From an uncultured bacterium (lineage in GTDB: Bacteria > Cyanobacteriota > Vampirovibrionia > Gastranaerophilales > Gastranaerophilaceae): DNA of 64,000 nucleotides. The stretch is from contig CASFPN010000015.1 of assembly GCA_949296425.1 (NCBI GenBank), positions 1-64,000 on the forward strand, in the 5' to 3' direction. Shown piece after piece: positions 25,469 through 33,468 of the stretch. Within the stretch, counting starts at the first letter, position 1, and every line of letters begins with the position of its first letter. The translations under genes were made by a program, and so were the position numbers. The notes under the pieces were generated by a model that ran no database searches, had not been told where the DNA came from, and saw nothing but the letters and a program-made list of their open reading frames with translations.

Positions 25469-25948
25469 ATGCCGGAAGATTTAATAGAAAAAAAATCAAA
25501 TTTTGACTTAACTTCAAGAAGTGCTTTTTCAAGAAACGATGAAGTTTTTACATCACGTTCTTATGCGGCGCTTTTAGCAAAAAATATAATTCCTTATTCA
25601 CACAGAAAACTTGCGGATAATTATATTATTATAAAAAAAGTGTTTAAATTCCAGGCTGTTATGCCGAGAATTACAAACGCAGAAAAAAAACTTCTCGCTA
25701 AATACGATTTTAATACTCTTGAATACACAACCGTTAAACAAATGTATGAAGAATTGGCTCTTTTGCAAAAATGGTCAATGTCTGCGGATGAAAATTTGAA
25801 AAAAGATTCTGATGAGATTTTAGAAATAAGAACAAAAGAACTAAAGTTTATTGTTGCAAATAGTTATGCAAATATTTCAAATGAAATATACAAAGGCTAT
25901 TTAGCACTCGAAAGTTACTTCACAGAAATAAGCAAATACAATGATTAG
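25469..25948 (+). CDS. Hypothetical soluble helical protein
   Basis: 159 residues. AGGGGG lies eight to nine bases upstream of ATG 25469. The chain is charged and mostly helical (ITNAEKKLLAKYDFNTLEY; TTVKQMYEELALLQKW; YANISNEIYKGYLALESYF) with no Cys, membrane helix or signal peptide. No family recognised. It is a single gene between the speH terminator and a repeat-rich spacer. Confidence 0.6.
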   Translation: MPEDLIEKKSNFDLTSRSAFSRNDEVFTSRSYAALLAKNIIPYSHRKLADNYIIIKKVFKFQAVMPRITNAEKKLLAKYDFNTLEYTTVKQMYEELALLQKWSMSADENLKKDSDEILEIRTKELKFIVANSYANISNEIYKGYLALESYFTEISKYND

Positions 25949-26013
25949 GATACACTGTGAAGCAGGGACTTATATCGCAGTTTACAGTAGGTATTCTTGA
26001 AAATAGTAATAAT

Positions 26014-26075
26014 GTCATTCCGAACTTGTTTCGGAATCTTTTCATTATAAGACCCTGAAACAAGTTAGGAATGAC
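26014..26075. repeat. Palindromic dispersed repeat (GTCATTCC type)
   Basis: GTCATTCCGAACTTGTTTC at 26014-26032 pairs, with one mismatch near the end, with GAAACAAGTTAGGAATGAC at 26057-26075. The GTCATNC-TGAACTTGTTTCAG-type unit is known from many bacterial genomes as an extragenic palindrome. Similar units are at 33307, 58984 and, degraded, near 27941. Its presence after a gene end without coding is the normal context. Confidence 0.75.
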
Positions 26076-26187
26076 GATATTCTAATGCTATAAAAATCAA
26101 TTAAAACATTGCTGGACACACGTATGAATAAGTGTATAATGTGTCTATGAAGTAGAATAATCAAATAAAAATTTGATAAGCCTGTGA

Positions 26188-26382
26188 ACAAGTTTAATCG
26201 CTGTTGTTGCCCTTTTAACGGGTGGGATAGTCGGTATTGTGATAACTGATATTAATACTATTTTAAAAGTCTTTTTACTTATATTTGGGATATATTTTGA
26301 AATATTATTTATTAGTAATATTATGAATATGAATAAAGAGATTATTAAAAATATAGGAGTTATGAAAGATGACATTAAATGA
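26188..26382 (+). pseudogene. Remnant of a small two-helix membrane protein
   Basis: The open frame reads LIAVVALLTGGIVGIVITD then ILKVFLLIFGIYFEILFISN and NKEIIKNIGVMKDD, two clear membrane helices with a charged end. A TGA at 26185 precedes it and there is no ATG before the helices; GTG 26239 would give only the second helix (47 residues). So it looks like a gene that lost its 5' end by stop or frameshift, or it starts at a non-standard codon. Its last 14 bases overlap the next small ORF. Confidence 0.45.
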
Positions 26383-26497
26383 TATTGTTTCAATAACCGG
26401 AATTATTGTTCTTGGTATAACTGGTATATATTTCAATTACAAATTTAATCAAATAGGTAAAGATAACGATTGGTCATCTGCGAAAAGCAAGAGATAA
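26369..26497 (+). CDS. 42-residue single-helix membrane protein
   Basis: ATG 26369 to TAA 26497. MTLNDIVSITGIIVLGITGI is one membrane helix; then YFNYKFNQIGKDNDW and a basic KSKR end. GGAG lies about ten bases upstream. It overlaps the preceding small membrane frame by 14 bases (ATGACATTAAATGA), the usual mark of translational coupling. The two may once have formed a pair of interacting small membrane proteins. Function unknown; a host-inhibitory or phage-derived peptide is possible. Confidence 0.5.
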   Translation: MTLNDIVSITGIIVLGITGIYFNYKFNQIGKDNDWSSAKSKR

Positions 26498-26507
26498 ATA
26501 ATGATGC

Positions 26508-26831
26508 TTATTCATTGATTGTAGCTTTTATAATTTTATAAATTGTTTCTATTTTTTGTCTGTCCTTGAGGTTTTGGACATCTGTAATAATTTCATTAAC
26601 CAAATCTTCCTGAGGTTTAATATGATCAACAGCAAACAATTCAGAGCTTGACACATTAAGAACATTAAGAATTTTTTCAAGCGTATCTGCAGTTAAAAAG
26701 TTTTCACCGGTTTCTATTCCGCTGAGTGTGCGCGGAGCTATATCAATTCTTTCTGCAAATTGCTCTTGCGTTAATCCTTTTTGGAGTCTTAGTCTTTTTA
26801 TTTTTGCACCTAATTGTTTCTTGATATTCAT
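26508..26831 (-). CDS. XRE-family transcriptional regulator
   Basis: 107 residues from ATG 26831, chosen because GAGG lies about nine bases upstream (a five-residue longer form is possible). LGAKIKRLRLQKGLTQEQFAERIDIAPRTLSGIETG is a Cro/CI-type helix-turn-helix; the rest (LTADTLEKILNVLNVSSSELF; ITDVQNLKDRQKIETIYKII) is the usual continuation and a helical dimerisation tail. It is divergent from the LysM gene, and an 11-base inverted repeat lies between them, so it may control itself and that gene. Confidence 0.88.
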   Translation of the reverse strand: MNIKKQLGAKIKRLRLQKGLTQEQFAERIDIAPRTLSGIETGENFLTADTLEKILNVLNVSSSELFAVDHIKPQEDLVNEIITDVQNLKDRQKIETIYKIIKATINE

Positions 26832-27003
26832 GATATTAAACCTCAAGTTTATTCTAAAAGATAACTTTTTATATCAAAACGAGATTAAATTGTTAAAAAT
26901 ATGTATATTTGTGTGTTAAACATCTAATAAATTAAAGAAATGTTAAGGAATATAAAGTATCAAATCCCTTGATATATAAAGCATATACAAAATATATGAA
27001 ATT

Positions 27004-27035
27004 TAATCTCATAATTTGGGCAATTTATGAGATTA
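27004..27035. promoter_or_regulatory. Inverted repeat, candidate XRE operator
   Basis: TAATCTCATAA (27004-27014) and TTATGAGATTA (27025-27035) are perfect 11-base arms with a 10-base centre. They lie between the XRE regulator and the LysM gene, about 50 bases before the LysM start. There is no T run after it, so an operator or a 5' UTR hairpin is more likely than a terminator. Confidence 0.55.
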
Positions 27036-27083
27036 CAATGTTTTTATATAAATGTACACATAAACACGAAAGGAGTAAAAACT

Positions 27084-27419
27084 ATGACATTAGACATTAA
27101 CAAAACCAATCAAAATCACCAGGTGAGGGGGGGGATGGACCAAAAACAGGCTAAAATGTACCTTGTTAAAGCTGGTGATACTTTAACAAGTATTGCAAAA
27201 CGTTTTGGAGTCTCTGTTAAGGATATTTTGAAAGTAAACCCGGATATTAAGGACGCAAATAAAATTATGGCCGGAGAAGTTATAAGAATGCCGGCAAAGG
27301 CAGAACTTAATCCTAATCATATAAATATATTTGATACGGTCGATAAGAATAATCCTAAGCTAAATATGGCTTTGCAATTGAATATGACGACAAAAGAAAA
27401 TCCAGGTTTTAAAAATTAA
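27084..27419 (+). CDS. LysM-domain protein with in-frame G8 tract
   Basis: 111 residues from ATG 27084, with AAAGGAG upstream. Residues 1-14 are MTLDINKTNQNHQV, then a G8 tract encodes RGG, then MDQKQAKMYLVKAGDTLTS. One LysM domain follows (about 25-70: YLVKAGDTLTSIAKRFGVSVKDILKVNP, IMAGEVIRMP), which binds peptidoglycan or other GlcNAc polymers; a polar tail ends the chain. No signal peptide. With G8 the gene is in frame; G7 or G9 would stop it early, though the in-frame ATG at 27135 sits directly after the G run, which could act as its ribosome-binding site. So slippage would alter only the first 17 residues or the expression level. Confidence 0.85.
   Translation: MTLDINKTNQNHQVRGGMDQKQAKMYLVKAGDTLTSIAKRFGVSVKDILKVNPDIKDANKIMAGEVIRMPAKAELNPNHINIFDTVDKNNPKLNMALQLNMTTKENPGFKN
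27127..27134 (+). repeat. G8 homopolymer in the LysM gene
   Basis: Eight G in GTGA-G8-ATGG, codons 15-17 of the LysM gene. In frame as written. It is shorter than the G10 tracts but of the same kind and also near the start of the gene. Confidence 0.9.
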
Positions 27420-27433
27420 TATTGCTATTCTAA

Positions 27434-27470
27434 AATAAAACCGGCAGATTTTTTGTCTGCCGGTTTTATT
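27434..27470. terminator. Bidirectional terminator between the LysM gene and rpsP
   Basis: AATAAAACCGGCAGA (27434-27448) and TCTGCCGGTTTTATT (27456-27470) form a perfect 15-base stem with a T-rich loop. The flanks are A-rich on the left and T-rich on the right, so it serves both converging genes. Confidence 0.88.
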
Positions 27471-27486
27471 GTTTTCTAATTTTCGT

Positions 27487-27882
27487 TTATGCTTCCGCAG
27501 GAGCTTCACTTGCTGTTTCTTCTGTTGCAGCAGCCTCCGCAGCTTTAGCTTCTTCTTCAGCCTTAGCTTTTGCTTCAGCTTCTGCAGCAGCTTTAGCTTG
27601 GGCTTTTTTAGAAAGTTTTACGGTTTCTTTTTTCTTGTAGTTTAAAGTGCCGTCATCATTGCAATTTTTAATTAAATAAGCAACAGTTTCAGTGGGCTGA
27701 GCGCCCTTTTTAACCCATTCCAAAGCTGATGTTTTGTCTAATTTCATAACTTTTGTTTTCGGGTTATAGTGACCTAATTCCTGAACCGGTCTGCCTTCGC
27801 GTTTTGTTGTTGAATTTATTACTACTATTCTGTATGTAGGCTGTTTTTTAGCGCCTAGTCTTTTTAATCTGATTTTTAACAT
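27487..27882 (-). CDS. rpsP: 30S ribosomal protein S16 with Ala/Glu-rich tail
   Basis: 131 residues. MLKIRLKRLGAKKQPTYRIV, REGRPVQELGHYNPKT and EWVKKGAQPTETVAYLI are the S16 signature. The family core is about 80-90 residues. From about residue 85 the chain continues with a Lys/Ala/Glu repeat tail of about 45 residues (KAKAEEEAKAAEAAATEET), likely a charged single helix or disordered extension. S16 is needed for 30S assembly. It stands alone here rather than in the common rpsP-rimM-trmD operon. Confidence 0.95.
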   Translation of the reverse strand: MLKIRLKRLGAKKQPTYRIVVINSTTKREGRPVQELGHYNPKTKVMKLDKTSALEWVKKGAQPTETVAYLIKNCNDDGTLNYKKKETVKLSKKAQAKAAAEAEAKAKAEEEAKAAEAAATEETASEAPAEA

Positions 27883-28051
27883 TTTAGAATTTCCCTTATT
27901 TTTTATGTAACCATCGGGATGTCATCCAACGCAGCCGCCGCTTTGTCTGTCATTCCCTTGAACAAGGCTAAGAGGAATTGCCCTATTCCATATTTATCAA
28001 ATCACAAAAATTTTTACTAATCAAGACATGATTAAGAAAACATAATAAATA
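27883..28051. other. Spacer with degraded GTCATTCC-type repeat
   Basis: Between rpsP and the next minus-strand gene. It holds GTCATTCCCTTGAACAAGG (about 27949-27967), a decayed copy of the palindromic repeat seen at 26014 and 58984. No ORF or RNA gene is seen. Confidence 0.4.
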
Positions 28052-29791
28052 TTATGTACTGAACATTGTGAATACTTTTTCAACATTTTTGCTGATTAGG
28101 TTTTTAACCGTATCATATTCTGTTGTTAATGCGGATAATTCAGTATCTATATTCTTCATCTTTAATTCAAGAGTTTCTTCTTTGTAGTTTAATTTATTTT
28201 TTGTCAATTCATATTCAAGTTCAGCCTGTGCAATAGCTTCTTCATCAGTAACTTCCTGAACATAGCCGTTCAATATATAAGCCCCCTGATAAAAATATCC
28301 GTCTGTATTCAAACTTGATATAAATAATTGCCCGTTTTTCAACGCTTGCATTAAATATTCTGGGTCGCTGACCATGTCACGTTTGATTGAATCAGTTGTG
28401 GCTCCGTTCATACATATCTGGTTATACAACTGGTTATAAAAATCAGTTGTTAATAAATCAGTTTCAGTAACTGCAGCTTTTTCCTCAAGTAAAAAAGTAT
28501 AATTTAAGTCATCCGTTGCATAAGTACTGTCTTTAACGGAATCATTAACACTAAATAAAGTTTCCTGTAAACCGTCAATAGCAATTGCAAAGTTTGTTAT
28601 ATAAGATTTTAAAAGGTTGGTCAAATTTATGGTTTCAACCCCTTTATCAGTCTTTACAATACCATTGTAGTTCTTTGATTCATTTGTAGAATTTGCAACT
28701 GCATGCGCAGTTGAAACACCTGTTGTCGATGTTGCAGGATCACCTATCAACAGTGATTCCGTAAACTCCATCGCAGTTTGCAACGCGTTATTGGCTTCCA
28801 TGTCAACATTTAAACCTATACCGTTAGCAGTAGTAGAACCAGGAGCATATCCCAAAAGTGTTGCCATTGCTTTAAGCATTTTACTTGCTTTACCATCTTG
28901 CCCGCCAATACTGCCAACAACAGTCATTGCATAATTCCCTGATAACAAATCTCCCAGTGAAAGATTTTGGATTTGTTCTCTGGAAAGAGCCGTTCCGTTT
29001 TGGGTGATAATTATTTTACCATTATCATTCGTAGTATCAGGAGAGGTTGTGTAACAGAACGTCTTATCCCAAGCTGCATTGATATCCTCGGTATTTATAG
29101 TCCCATCACTATTTGTATCGGTAACCTCAACTCCCAACGCACTTAAAAGGCCATACGTTCCTAATATACTGTCATTAAGTCCATATTTTAAATCGCCTTT
29201 TTTATGTGTATTAGTGTCTTCGTCATATTCTGCACCTAATGCTTTTATAAACGAATTACTTGTTAATGCATTTGCAATTGTTTTGTCAATAATTTCTCCG
29301 CCAATACCTGCTTTGGTATATTCATAAGACTTGACAGAATTTGCCGTGGAGAAAGCTATTTCCCCTTTGCTTGCCATTTCATCTATAAATTTATTCCTCA
29401 TTTCTTGCGTAAATAAATCTACAGCGTTACCGTCAGCATCGGAATGTATGGGATCACCATTTTCATCAATTATGCCGGCAGCTACCGCAGCATCAAACAT
29501 AGAATCCGTAAGGACAACCTTACCTTGTCCGTCAGTTATAATATACGGGTTATAATCATTAAGAGCGGAAGGTGTCATCAACAACTCATAAGACAAGTCA
29601 TAAACTTCATCCATATCTGTGTCCCAGACAAGTTTTGTGGCGTTTAGGGCATTTTGATATTTTGTAGTGGCAGACTGCAAATCACGGGTAACAGAAAGTT
29701 TGTCCTGAGCAATCTGCATGGACTGAAATTCACAGTTCATTTTCCGTGAAGTTATGGCTAAAAATCTTGCTTGTGATGCCGCCAATCCCAT
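28052..29791 (-). CDS. MGLAASQ-type secreted protein, hook-associated/flagellin-like ends
   Basis: 579 residues. It begins MGLAASQARFLAITSRKMNC, then a heptad-like helix to about 55, and ends with a second long helix (EEAIAQAELEYELTKNKLNY; ELKMKNIDTELSALTTEYD; VKNLISKNVEKVFTMFST). Paired N- and C-terminal helices around a variable Thr/Asn/Asp-rich centre (about 60-500) is the architecture of flagellin, hook-associated and other type III export substrates. There is no Sec signal peptide. From memory the MGLAASQAR start recurs in this group of bacteria. A calcium-loop-like DTNSDGTINTED segment lies near 227. Probably exported to the surface by a flagellum-type system; the assignment is by architecture. 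Confidence 0.6.
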   Translation of the reverse strand: MGLAASQARFLAITSRKMNCEFQSMQIAQDKLSVTRDLQSATTKYQNALNATKLVWDTDMDEVYDLSYELLMTPSALNDYNPYIITDGQGKVVLTDSMFDAAVAAGIIDENGDPIHSDADGNAVDLFTQEMRNKFIDEMASKGEIAFSTANSVKSYEYTKAGIGGEIIDKTIANALTSNSFIKALGAEYDEDTNTHKKGDLKYGLNDSILGTYGLLSALGVEVTDTNSDGTINTEDINAAWDKTFCYTTSPDTTNDNGKIIITQNGTALSREQIQNLSLGDLLSGNYAMTVVGSIGGQDGKASKMLKAMATLLGYAPGSTTANGIGLNVDMEANNALQTAMEFTESLLIGDPATSTTGVSTAHAVANSTNESKNYNGIVKTDKGVETINLTNLLKSYITNFAIAIDGLQETLFSVNDSVKDSTYATDDLNYTFLLEEKAAVTETDLLTTDFYNQLYNQICMNGATTDSIKRDMVSDPEYLMQALKNGQLFISSLNTDGYFYQGAYILNGYVQEVTDEEAIAQAELEYELTKNKLNYKEETLELKMKNIDTELSALTTEYDTVKNLISKNVEKVFTMFST

Positions 29792-30004
29792 TTTTTTTAA
29801 TCCTTTCTGATGGTTTTGCCTGAATTTATGGTATCTTAGTGAGTCGCTGCGCGCTATTTTTGTTGCTGTTTTATTCCTGCGCTTGTTCCCGCTTGAGATT
29901 TCCTTTCAATTTTGCTTAGTAACAACATGTCTGTTATTCGATTTGACGGCATTTTTAAACAAAAACTTTAAAAAATAGGGGCACAATGTAACGAATTATT
30001 AACA

Positions 30005-30235
30005 TTACTTTAAATCAATAAGTAAGTCATACATTTTATCAATTTTCTCTTTAACTTCAGAAAACTGATCTTTCAGATCAACAAAACTATTAATCGTTAC
30101 AAATTTTTCTTCTATTTCTTCAATAATTTCTCTATGTTTTTTTTCTAATTGCTCAGGCGTAACAAAAATACGCTGTTGAATAAAAAACATCAAAACAACA
30201 ATTATTATCGGTGAATATTCTATAATTTTTTCCAT
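30005..30235 (-). CDS. Small membrane coiled-coil protein, phage cassette
   Basis: 76 residues. One membrane helix at 7-24 (YSPIIIVVLMFFIQQRIFV), then a charged coiled coil (LEKKHREIIEEIEEKF; FSEVKEKIDKMYDLLIDL). AAAGGA precedes the ATG. It is the last gene of the cassette, 12 bases after TerL. The plan resembles small phage holin or spanin-like accessory proteins; a lysis role with the amidase at 41571 is possible but not shown. Confidence 0.55.
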   Translation of the reverse strand: MEKIIEYSPIIIVVLMFFIQQRIFVTPEQLEKKHREIIEEIEEKFVTINSFVDLKDQFSEVKEKIDKMYDLLIDLK

Positions 30236-30247
30236 TATATCCTTTCT

Positions 30248-31537
30248 TTAAAGCGTTATAGGCCAGTAAAAATCCACAAGATATGATGCGGCATCCATCG
30301 GATGTGATAAAAATTTTAGCTCTTTTGATTGTTTTATCTGCTGGTATGTCGGAATATCAATACGTGATGAACCTTCTCTATATCGCAAATTATATATATT
30401 ATAAAGAAGTTTTTCGCATTTTTTGTCAACAAAAAGACACACTTCACCATCTGCAGAGCGAACTTTAGCATTGAATGCGGCTATTCTGTTTTTTATCGGC
30501 GGGTTAAAGGCTTTAATTTGAATTTCTGCATCATAGCCGTACTGAAGAAGTTTTTTCTTTATAATTACATAGTTTGTATATTCGCTCGTACAGCTTCTGT
30601 TGTCACCGGATGCGTCGCCGTTTACAATAATTCGTCCCTTATGAGCGGGATAACGTCTGAAAAATTCATCACATGCTTTAGCGGTTGTAGTATTTTCCAG
30701 TGCTATTTCGTCAAAATAAAAAACTTTGTCATCAGTTTTATGCGCAAAAACCCAGCACATAGGATCAACGTTAAAATCGCAGGAAATATGCAAATCCATA
30801 TCCGGTTGATATGTTATGTTTTTTATATTTGCATCGGTAAAATCTTTTATAACAAGTCCGTTATTATATTCTCCGTTCTGCGCAAGTACAAAAATATTGT
30901 AATATTGTTCATCGTAAAGTTTTTTCAATTCATCGCAAAAACCTTCCGGCAGATAAATATTCTGGGTTGTCGGGGCGGTAATAAGCCTGTAATTTGGAGC
31001 AGGATTTTCCACAAATGTTTTATAAATCCAGCCCCTTTGCATTTCAGGGTTAGTATGCCCGAAAATACGATAGGTAAAATTTTTCCAGATCTTTTTAACT
31101 CTCTGCCTCATACGTCCCAGAAGCATTTTAAAAGTGTCATAAGGAATATCAGACATTTCCTCAATCTCTACAAACCCCAAATTTAAAGACTTTAATTTAT
31201 TAGGTTCATCAAAATGCCTGAAAAGAATTTCCGAACCGTTTTTGAAAGAGAGTTTCTGCAAAGTTGAAGACCATTCATAATCTTTTCCGTCTACAAAACC
31301 GAAATTTTCCAGATGTTCAAAATAAGTCTGTAACGTTGTATCTCTCACAAGAGTATAAGTTTGGGCGCCGACTAACCCGCGTACTCCCGGGAACTTTAAC
31401 GCAAGCAAAATCCCGAGAAGCGAGCCTGCAAAAGTTTTCCCCGAACCGTAACCTCCCTGATAAACTGCAACATCCAGAGTATAATCATGCGGAATTTCCA
31501 AAAATTCCCGCTGTGCTTTTAATAATTTGTACAACAT
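30248..31537 (-). CDS. Phage terminase large subunit
   Basis: 429 residues. VYQGGYGSGKTFAG near 25-38 is the Walker A motif; FVEIEEMSDI near 121 is Walker B with its catalytic Glu; GHTNPE near 158 is the coupling motif. The C-terminal nuclease domain shows ISCDFNVDPMCWVF near 249 (first acidic residue), IIVNGDASG near 303 and HPMDAASYLVDF near 412 (last acidic residue). All key acidic residues seem present, so the motor could be active. It packages DNA into the procapsid through the portal. It lies three bases after the preceding gene. Confidence 0.92.
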   Translation of the reverse strand: MLYKLLKAQREFLEIPHDYTLDVAVYQGGYGSGKTFAGSLLGILLALKFPGVRGLVGAQTYTLVRDTTLQTYFEHLENFGFVDGKDYEWSSTLQKLSFKNGSEILFRHFDEPNKLKSLNLGFVEIEEMSDIPYDTFKMLLGRMRQRVKKIWKNFTYRIFGHTNPEMQRGWIYKTFVENPAPNYRLITAPTTQNIYLPEGFCDELKKLYDEQYYNIFVLAQNGEYNNGLVIKDFTDANIKNITYQPDMDLHISCDFNVDPMCWVFAHKTDDKVFYFDEIALENTTTAKACDEFFRRYPAHKGRIIVNGDASGDNRSCTSEYTNYVIIKKKLLQYGYDAEIQIKAFNPPIKNRIAAFNAKVRSADGEVCLFVDKKCEKLLYNIYNLRYREGSSRIDIPTYQQIKQSKELKFLSHPMDAASYLVDFYWPITL

Positions 31538-31539
31538 AA

Positions 31540-32190
31540 CTACTTCCGTCTGTAATAACCTTTCACCTCTGTTCCGTCGCTGCGTTTATAACCTTTCACA
31601 TACACAGCATCACCTGACTGAATAACATTTTTTACATCCTTTTCAGACATTACATCCCCTCTGGATAAGGCTTTGTCAATAAGTTTTTTATTTATTTCAT
31701 ATTCATCAGGTGACATTGAGTCGATTTCTTCTCTTGTATAAATTCTTCCGTTATAAGGACTTGTTTCAAAATCTCTCAAGTCTTTTATTGTTGTAATCAT
31801 TTCGCCGTTTTTCATACGGTTATAAATCTTTTCGACAATCATATCTTCAAACATTTTTTGAGTTGTGAGATGTTTGAAATGACTTGTTTCATTTTTAACT
31901 TCTTCGCCAATCTCTCTGCCAATTGCGTTATTCCACAAGTCCATATTACGTTCACCTGCAGGCTGAGTATGTGTAATATCCCCGATTTTTTCATACACAT
32001 CCCCGACGAATTTAGCGTTTCCGGCTCCGCTGTTTGCCGTAATATAAGCCTGCATAAACGCATGTCTAAAGGCGTCAATTTCATCATCCCATCCCGGACT
32101 TACTTCATTTTCTTTTAAACCATATTTTTTCCCGTATTCCATAGCTTTGTTTTCATAGTACAAAGGCATCTGGTATTTTTTTGCAGCCAT
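31540..32190 (-). CDS. Phage-cassette protein with DAFRHA / MDLWNNAIGR motif
   Basis: 216 residues from ATG 32190, chosen by GAAAGGAG upstream. WDDEIDAFRHAFMQAYITA near 34-52 and NMDLWNNAIGREIG near 87-100 match, from memory, the DUF6973-like pattern (DAFRHA..., MDL-x-NN-x-x-GR), with His and Asp/Asn that look catalytic or metal-binding. A middle segment carries IYTREEIDSMSPDEYEINKK, the T-R-E-x-I-x-x-M module also seen in two other proteins of this cassette. The C-terminus is VYVKGYKRSDGTEVKGYYRR. Possibly a cell-wall or virion-associated enzyme. Confidence 0.6.
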   Translation of the reverse strand: MAAKKYQMPLYYENKAMEYGKKYGLKENEVSPGWDDEIDAFRHAFMQAYITANSGAGNAKFVGDVYEKIGDITHTQPAGERNMDLWNNAIGREIGEEVKNETSHFKHLTTQKMFEDMIVEKIYNRMKNGEMITTIKDLRDFETSPYNGRIYTREEIDSMSPDEYEINKKLIDKALSRGDVMSEKDVKNVIQSGDAVYVKGYKRSDGTEVKGYYRRK

Positions 32191-32210
32191 AAAAATTCTC
32201 CTTTCTAAAA

Positions 32211-32237
32211 AAGCCACCCGTTTGTGCGGATGACTTA
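32211..32237 (-). terminator. Terminator-like hairpin after the 32235 gene
   Basis: On the minus strand AGTCATCCG and CGGGTGGCT pair (with G-U pairs) around CACAAA, followed by TTTTTT. It ends at the start of the next gene's Shine-Dalgarno region. Confidence 0.5.
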
Positions 32238-32666
32238 ATGTGTAATATAAAACTTTTGATTTTCTATTCTTAAATTTACTTTATCTGCCGGAATACATCG
32301 TTTATGATAATCAATCTTATCACTTGTATATAACATTGATGCGCCTATGTAAAAAGGTATTATATTACCGTTATTTTTTACCAGAACTACTGAAGATGCA
32401 CCCTCTCCGGCAGGAGTTGTATATATTCTAAACCCTATAAAAGGGCTGTATTTTGCATTAATTCTTTCTAATTCAGGCTTAATAGAGCTGATACTATATA
32501 TGGAAATAAAGTAACAAATATACTTTGTATCTTTAATTTCGGTTTTGTAAGTTATATTTTTATTTTTCAAGGCAAGATTAATATATTTCAGATCGGGGTT
32601 TGAATTTTTGATTATGCCGAATATAATAATCAAAATAATAGGAAATAATATTAAAATCTTTTTCAT
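32235..32666 (-). CDS. Small membrane-anchored or exported hypothetical protein
   Basis: 143 residues. A hydrophobic N-terminus (ILILFPIILIIIFGIIK) serves as anchor or signal. The rest is a small beta-rich domain (YICYFISIYSISSIKPELERI; FIGFRIYTTPAGEGASSVVLV; IPFYIGASMLY) ending in KVNLRIENQKFYITH. No family recognised. Inside the phage cassette it is one of two exported-type proteins with no evident virion function, suggesting cargo or later insertion. Confidence 0.55.
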   Translation of the reverse strand: MKKILILFPIILIIIFGIIKNSNPDLKYINLALKNKNITYKTEIKDTKYICYFISIYSISSIKPELERINAKYSPFIGFRIYTTPAGEGASSVVLVKNNGNIIPFYIGASMLYTSDKIDYHKRCIPADKVNLRIENQKFYITH

Positions 32667-32739
32667 TTAAACATTATAACTTAAAACATATTTTTTAGTA
32701 TTACCCGAATAGATATTTTATTTTTAAATACTGAGAAAA

Positions 32740-33114
32740 CTAATCTTTAATTAAAACATGATTCCCGTTAATTGTAACCCATTTCCCTTCTGAAGAATCG
32801 CCTGACCTTTTGTCTGCTGAAGATTTGCTGACTGATTTTTCTGTTTTTTCAACAGAATTTTGAGAATATTGGCTGCGTGAATTGCCTATTTTGTTGCTTG
32901 CCAGACGATTATCAATTTCACGCTCGTAAACAGCAAATAAATCAGGATTCATTTGCGCGATATCTTCTCTTGTAATATCAGCATCGGAAATTTTATTAAT
33001 AAATAACGGATGTGATTTTTTGTATTCCTCCACGGGAACTGACTGCATACAATCGCCCATATCATCTATTCCGTGCGACTGAACAGAACCGAAAGGTGTT
33101 GTTGTCTTTTTCAT
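32740..33114 (-). CDS. Phage-cassette protein with T-R-E-D-I module
   Basis: 124 residues from ATG 33114, chosen because AAAGGAG lies upstream. It begins MKKTTTPFGSVQSHGIDDMG, then has DITREDIAQMNPDLFAVYER, a copy of the T-R-E-x-I-x-x-M module, a Ser/Lys-rich linker and the end GKWVTINGNHVLIK, a motif I recall from phage head proteins. Likely a virion or scaffold-associated protein. Its start overlaps the 3' end of the next gene upstream by 53 bases in another frame. Confidence 0.55.
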   Translation of the reverse strand: MKKTTTPFGSVQSHGIDDMGDCMQSVPVEEYKKSHPLFINKISDADITREDIAQMNPDLFAVYEREIDNRLASNKIGNSRSQYSQNSVEKTEKSVSKSSADKRSGDSSEGKWVTINGNHVLIKD

Positions 33115-33268
33115 AAAGAACTCCTTTAAAATTGCTGCCGCGGTCATAATTATTATCAACCACTTTCCAGCCGTTAGATGTTATTTCGCCTTTATATTCA
33201 GGTCTTGACATTTTGTTTGCTTCCGAGCACAAAATTTTGTATTCGTTAGCCATTGCGTGTTTGTTCAT
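33062..33268 (-). CDS. Small phage-cassette hypothetical protein
   Basis: 68 residues. AAGGAGG precedes ATG 33268, a very strong site. MANEYKILCSEANKMSRPEY and GWKVVDNNYDRGSNFKGVLY look like a small globular domain; the end FRFCSVARNR is read from DNA that also encodes the start of the next gene. The overlap of 53 bases may mean translational coupling, or that this ORF is a truncated version of a longer protein. Function unknown. Confidence 0.5.
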   Translation of the reverse strand: MNKHAMANEYKILCSEANKMSRPEYKGEITSNGWKVVDNNYDRGSNFKGVLYEKDNNTFRFCSVARNR

Positions 33269-33304
33269 TTTTTCCTCCTTTTTTAGTGAACATACCAGCT
33301 GCTA

Positions 33305-33345
33305 TCTGTCACCCTGAATTTATTTCAGGGGCTAAAATTATCAAA
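33305..33345. repeat. Palindromic dispersed repeat, divergent copy
   Basis: GTCACCCTGAATTTATTTCAGGGGC near 33307 is a diverged copy of the GTCATCCTGAACTTGTTTCAGGATC unit at 58984. It lies in the spacer between 33268 and 33469 inside the phage cassette; such chromosomal repeats inside a phage region suggest long residence. Confidence 0.55.
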
Positions 33346-33415
33346 ATATAATCATTCGACCCGGTTCAGAATGGCTATATTTGACATGCTAAATGCAAAT
33401 TTTGCATTAAAATAA

Positions 33416-33436
33416 AACCGCTGTTTTTAAGCGGTT
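33416..33436 (-). terminator. Intrinsic terminator after the 33469 gene
   Basis: AACCGCT (33416-33422) and AGCGGTT (33430-33436); read on the minus strand it is followed by TTATTTTAA. Just downstream a second palindrome AATGCAAA-TTTGCATT lies at about 33392-33407. Confidence 0.65.
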
Positions 33437-33468
33437 AGTAAAAAATCATACTTCTCAGCTATTCTTAA

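Noticed and set aside
26145-26393. 82-codon minus-strand ORF
   Set aside because: It is the antisense of the small membrane-protein frames on the plus strand, has no ribosome-binding site and its hydrophobic pattern mirrors theirs.
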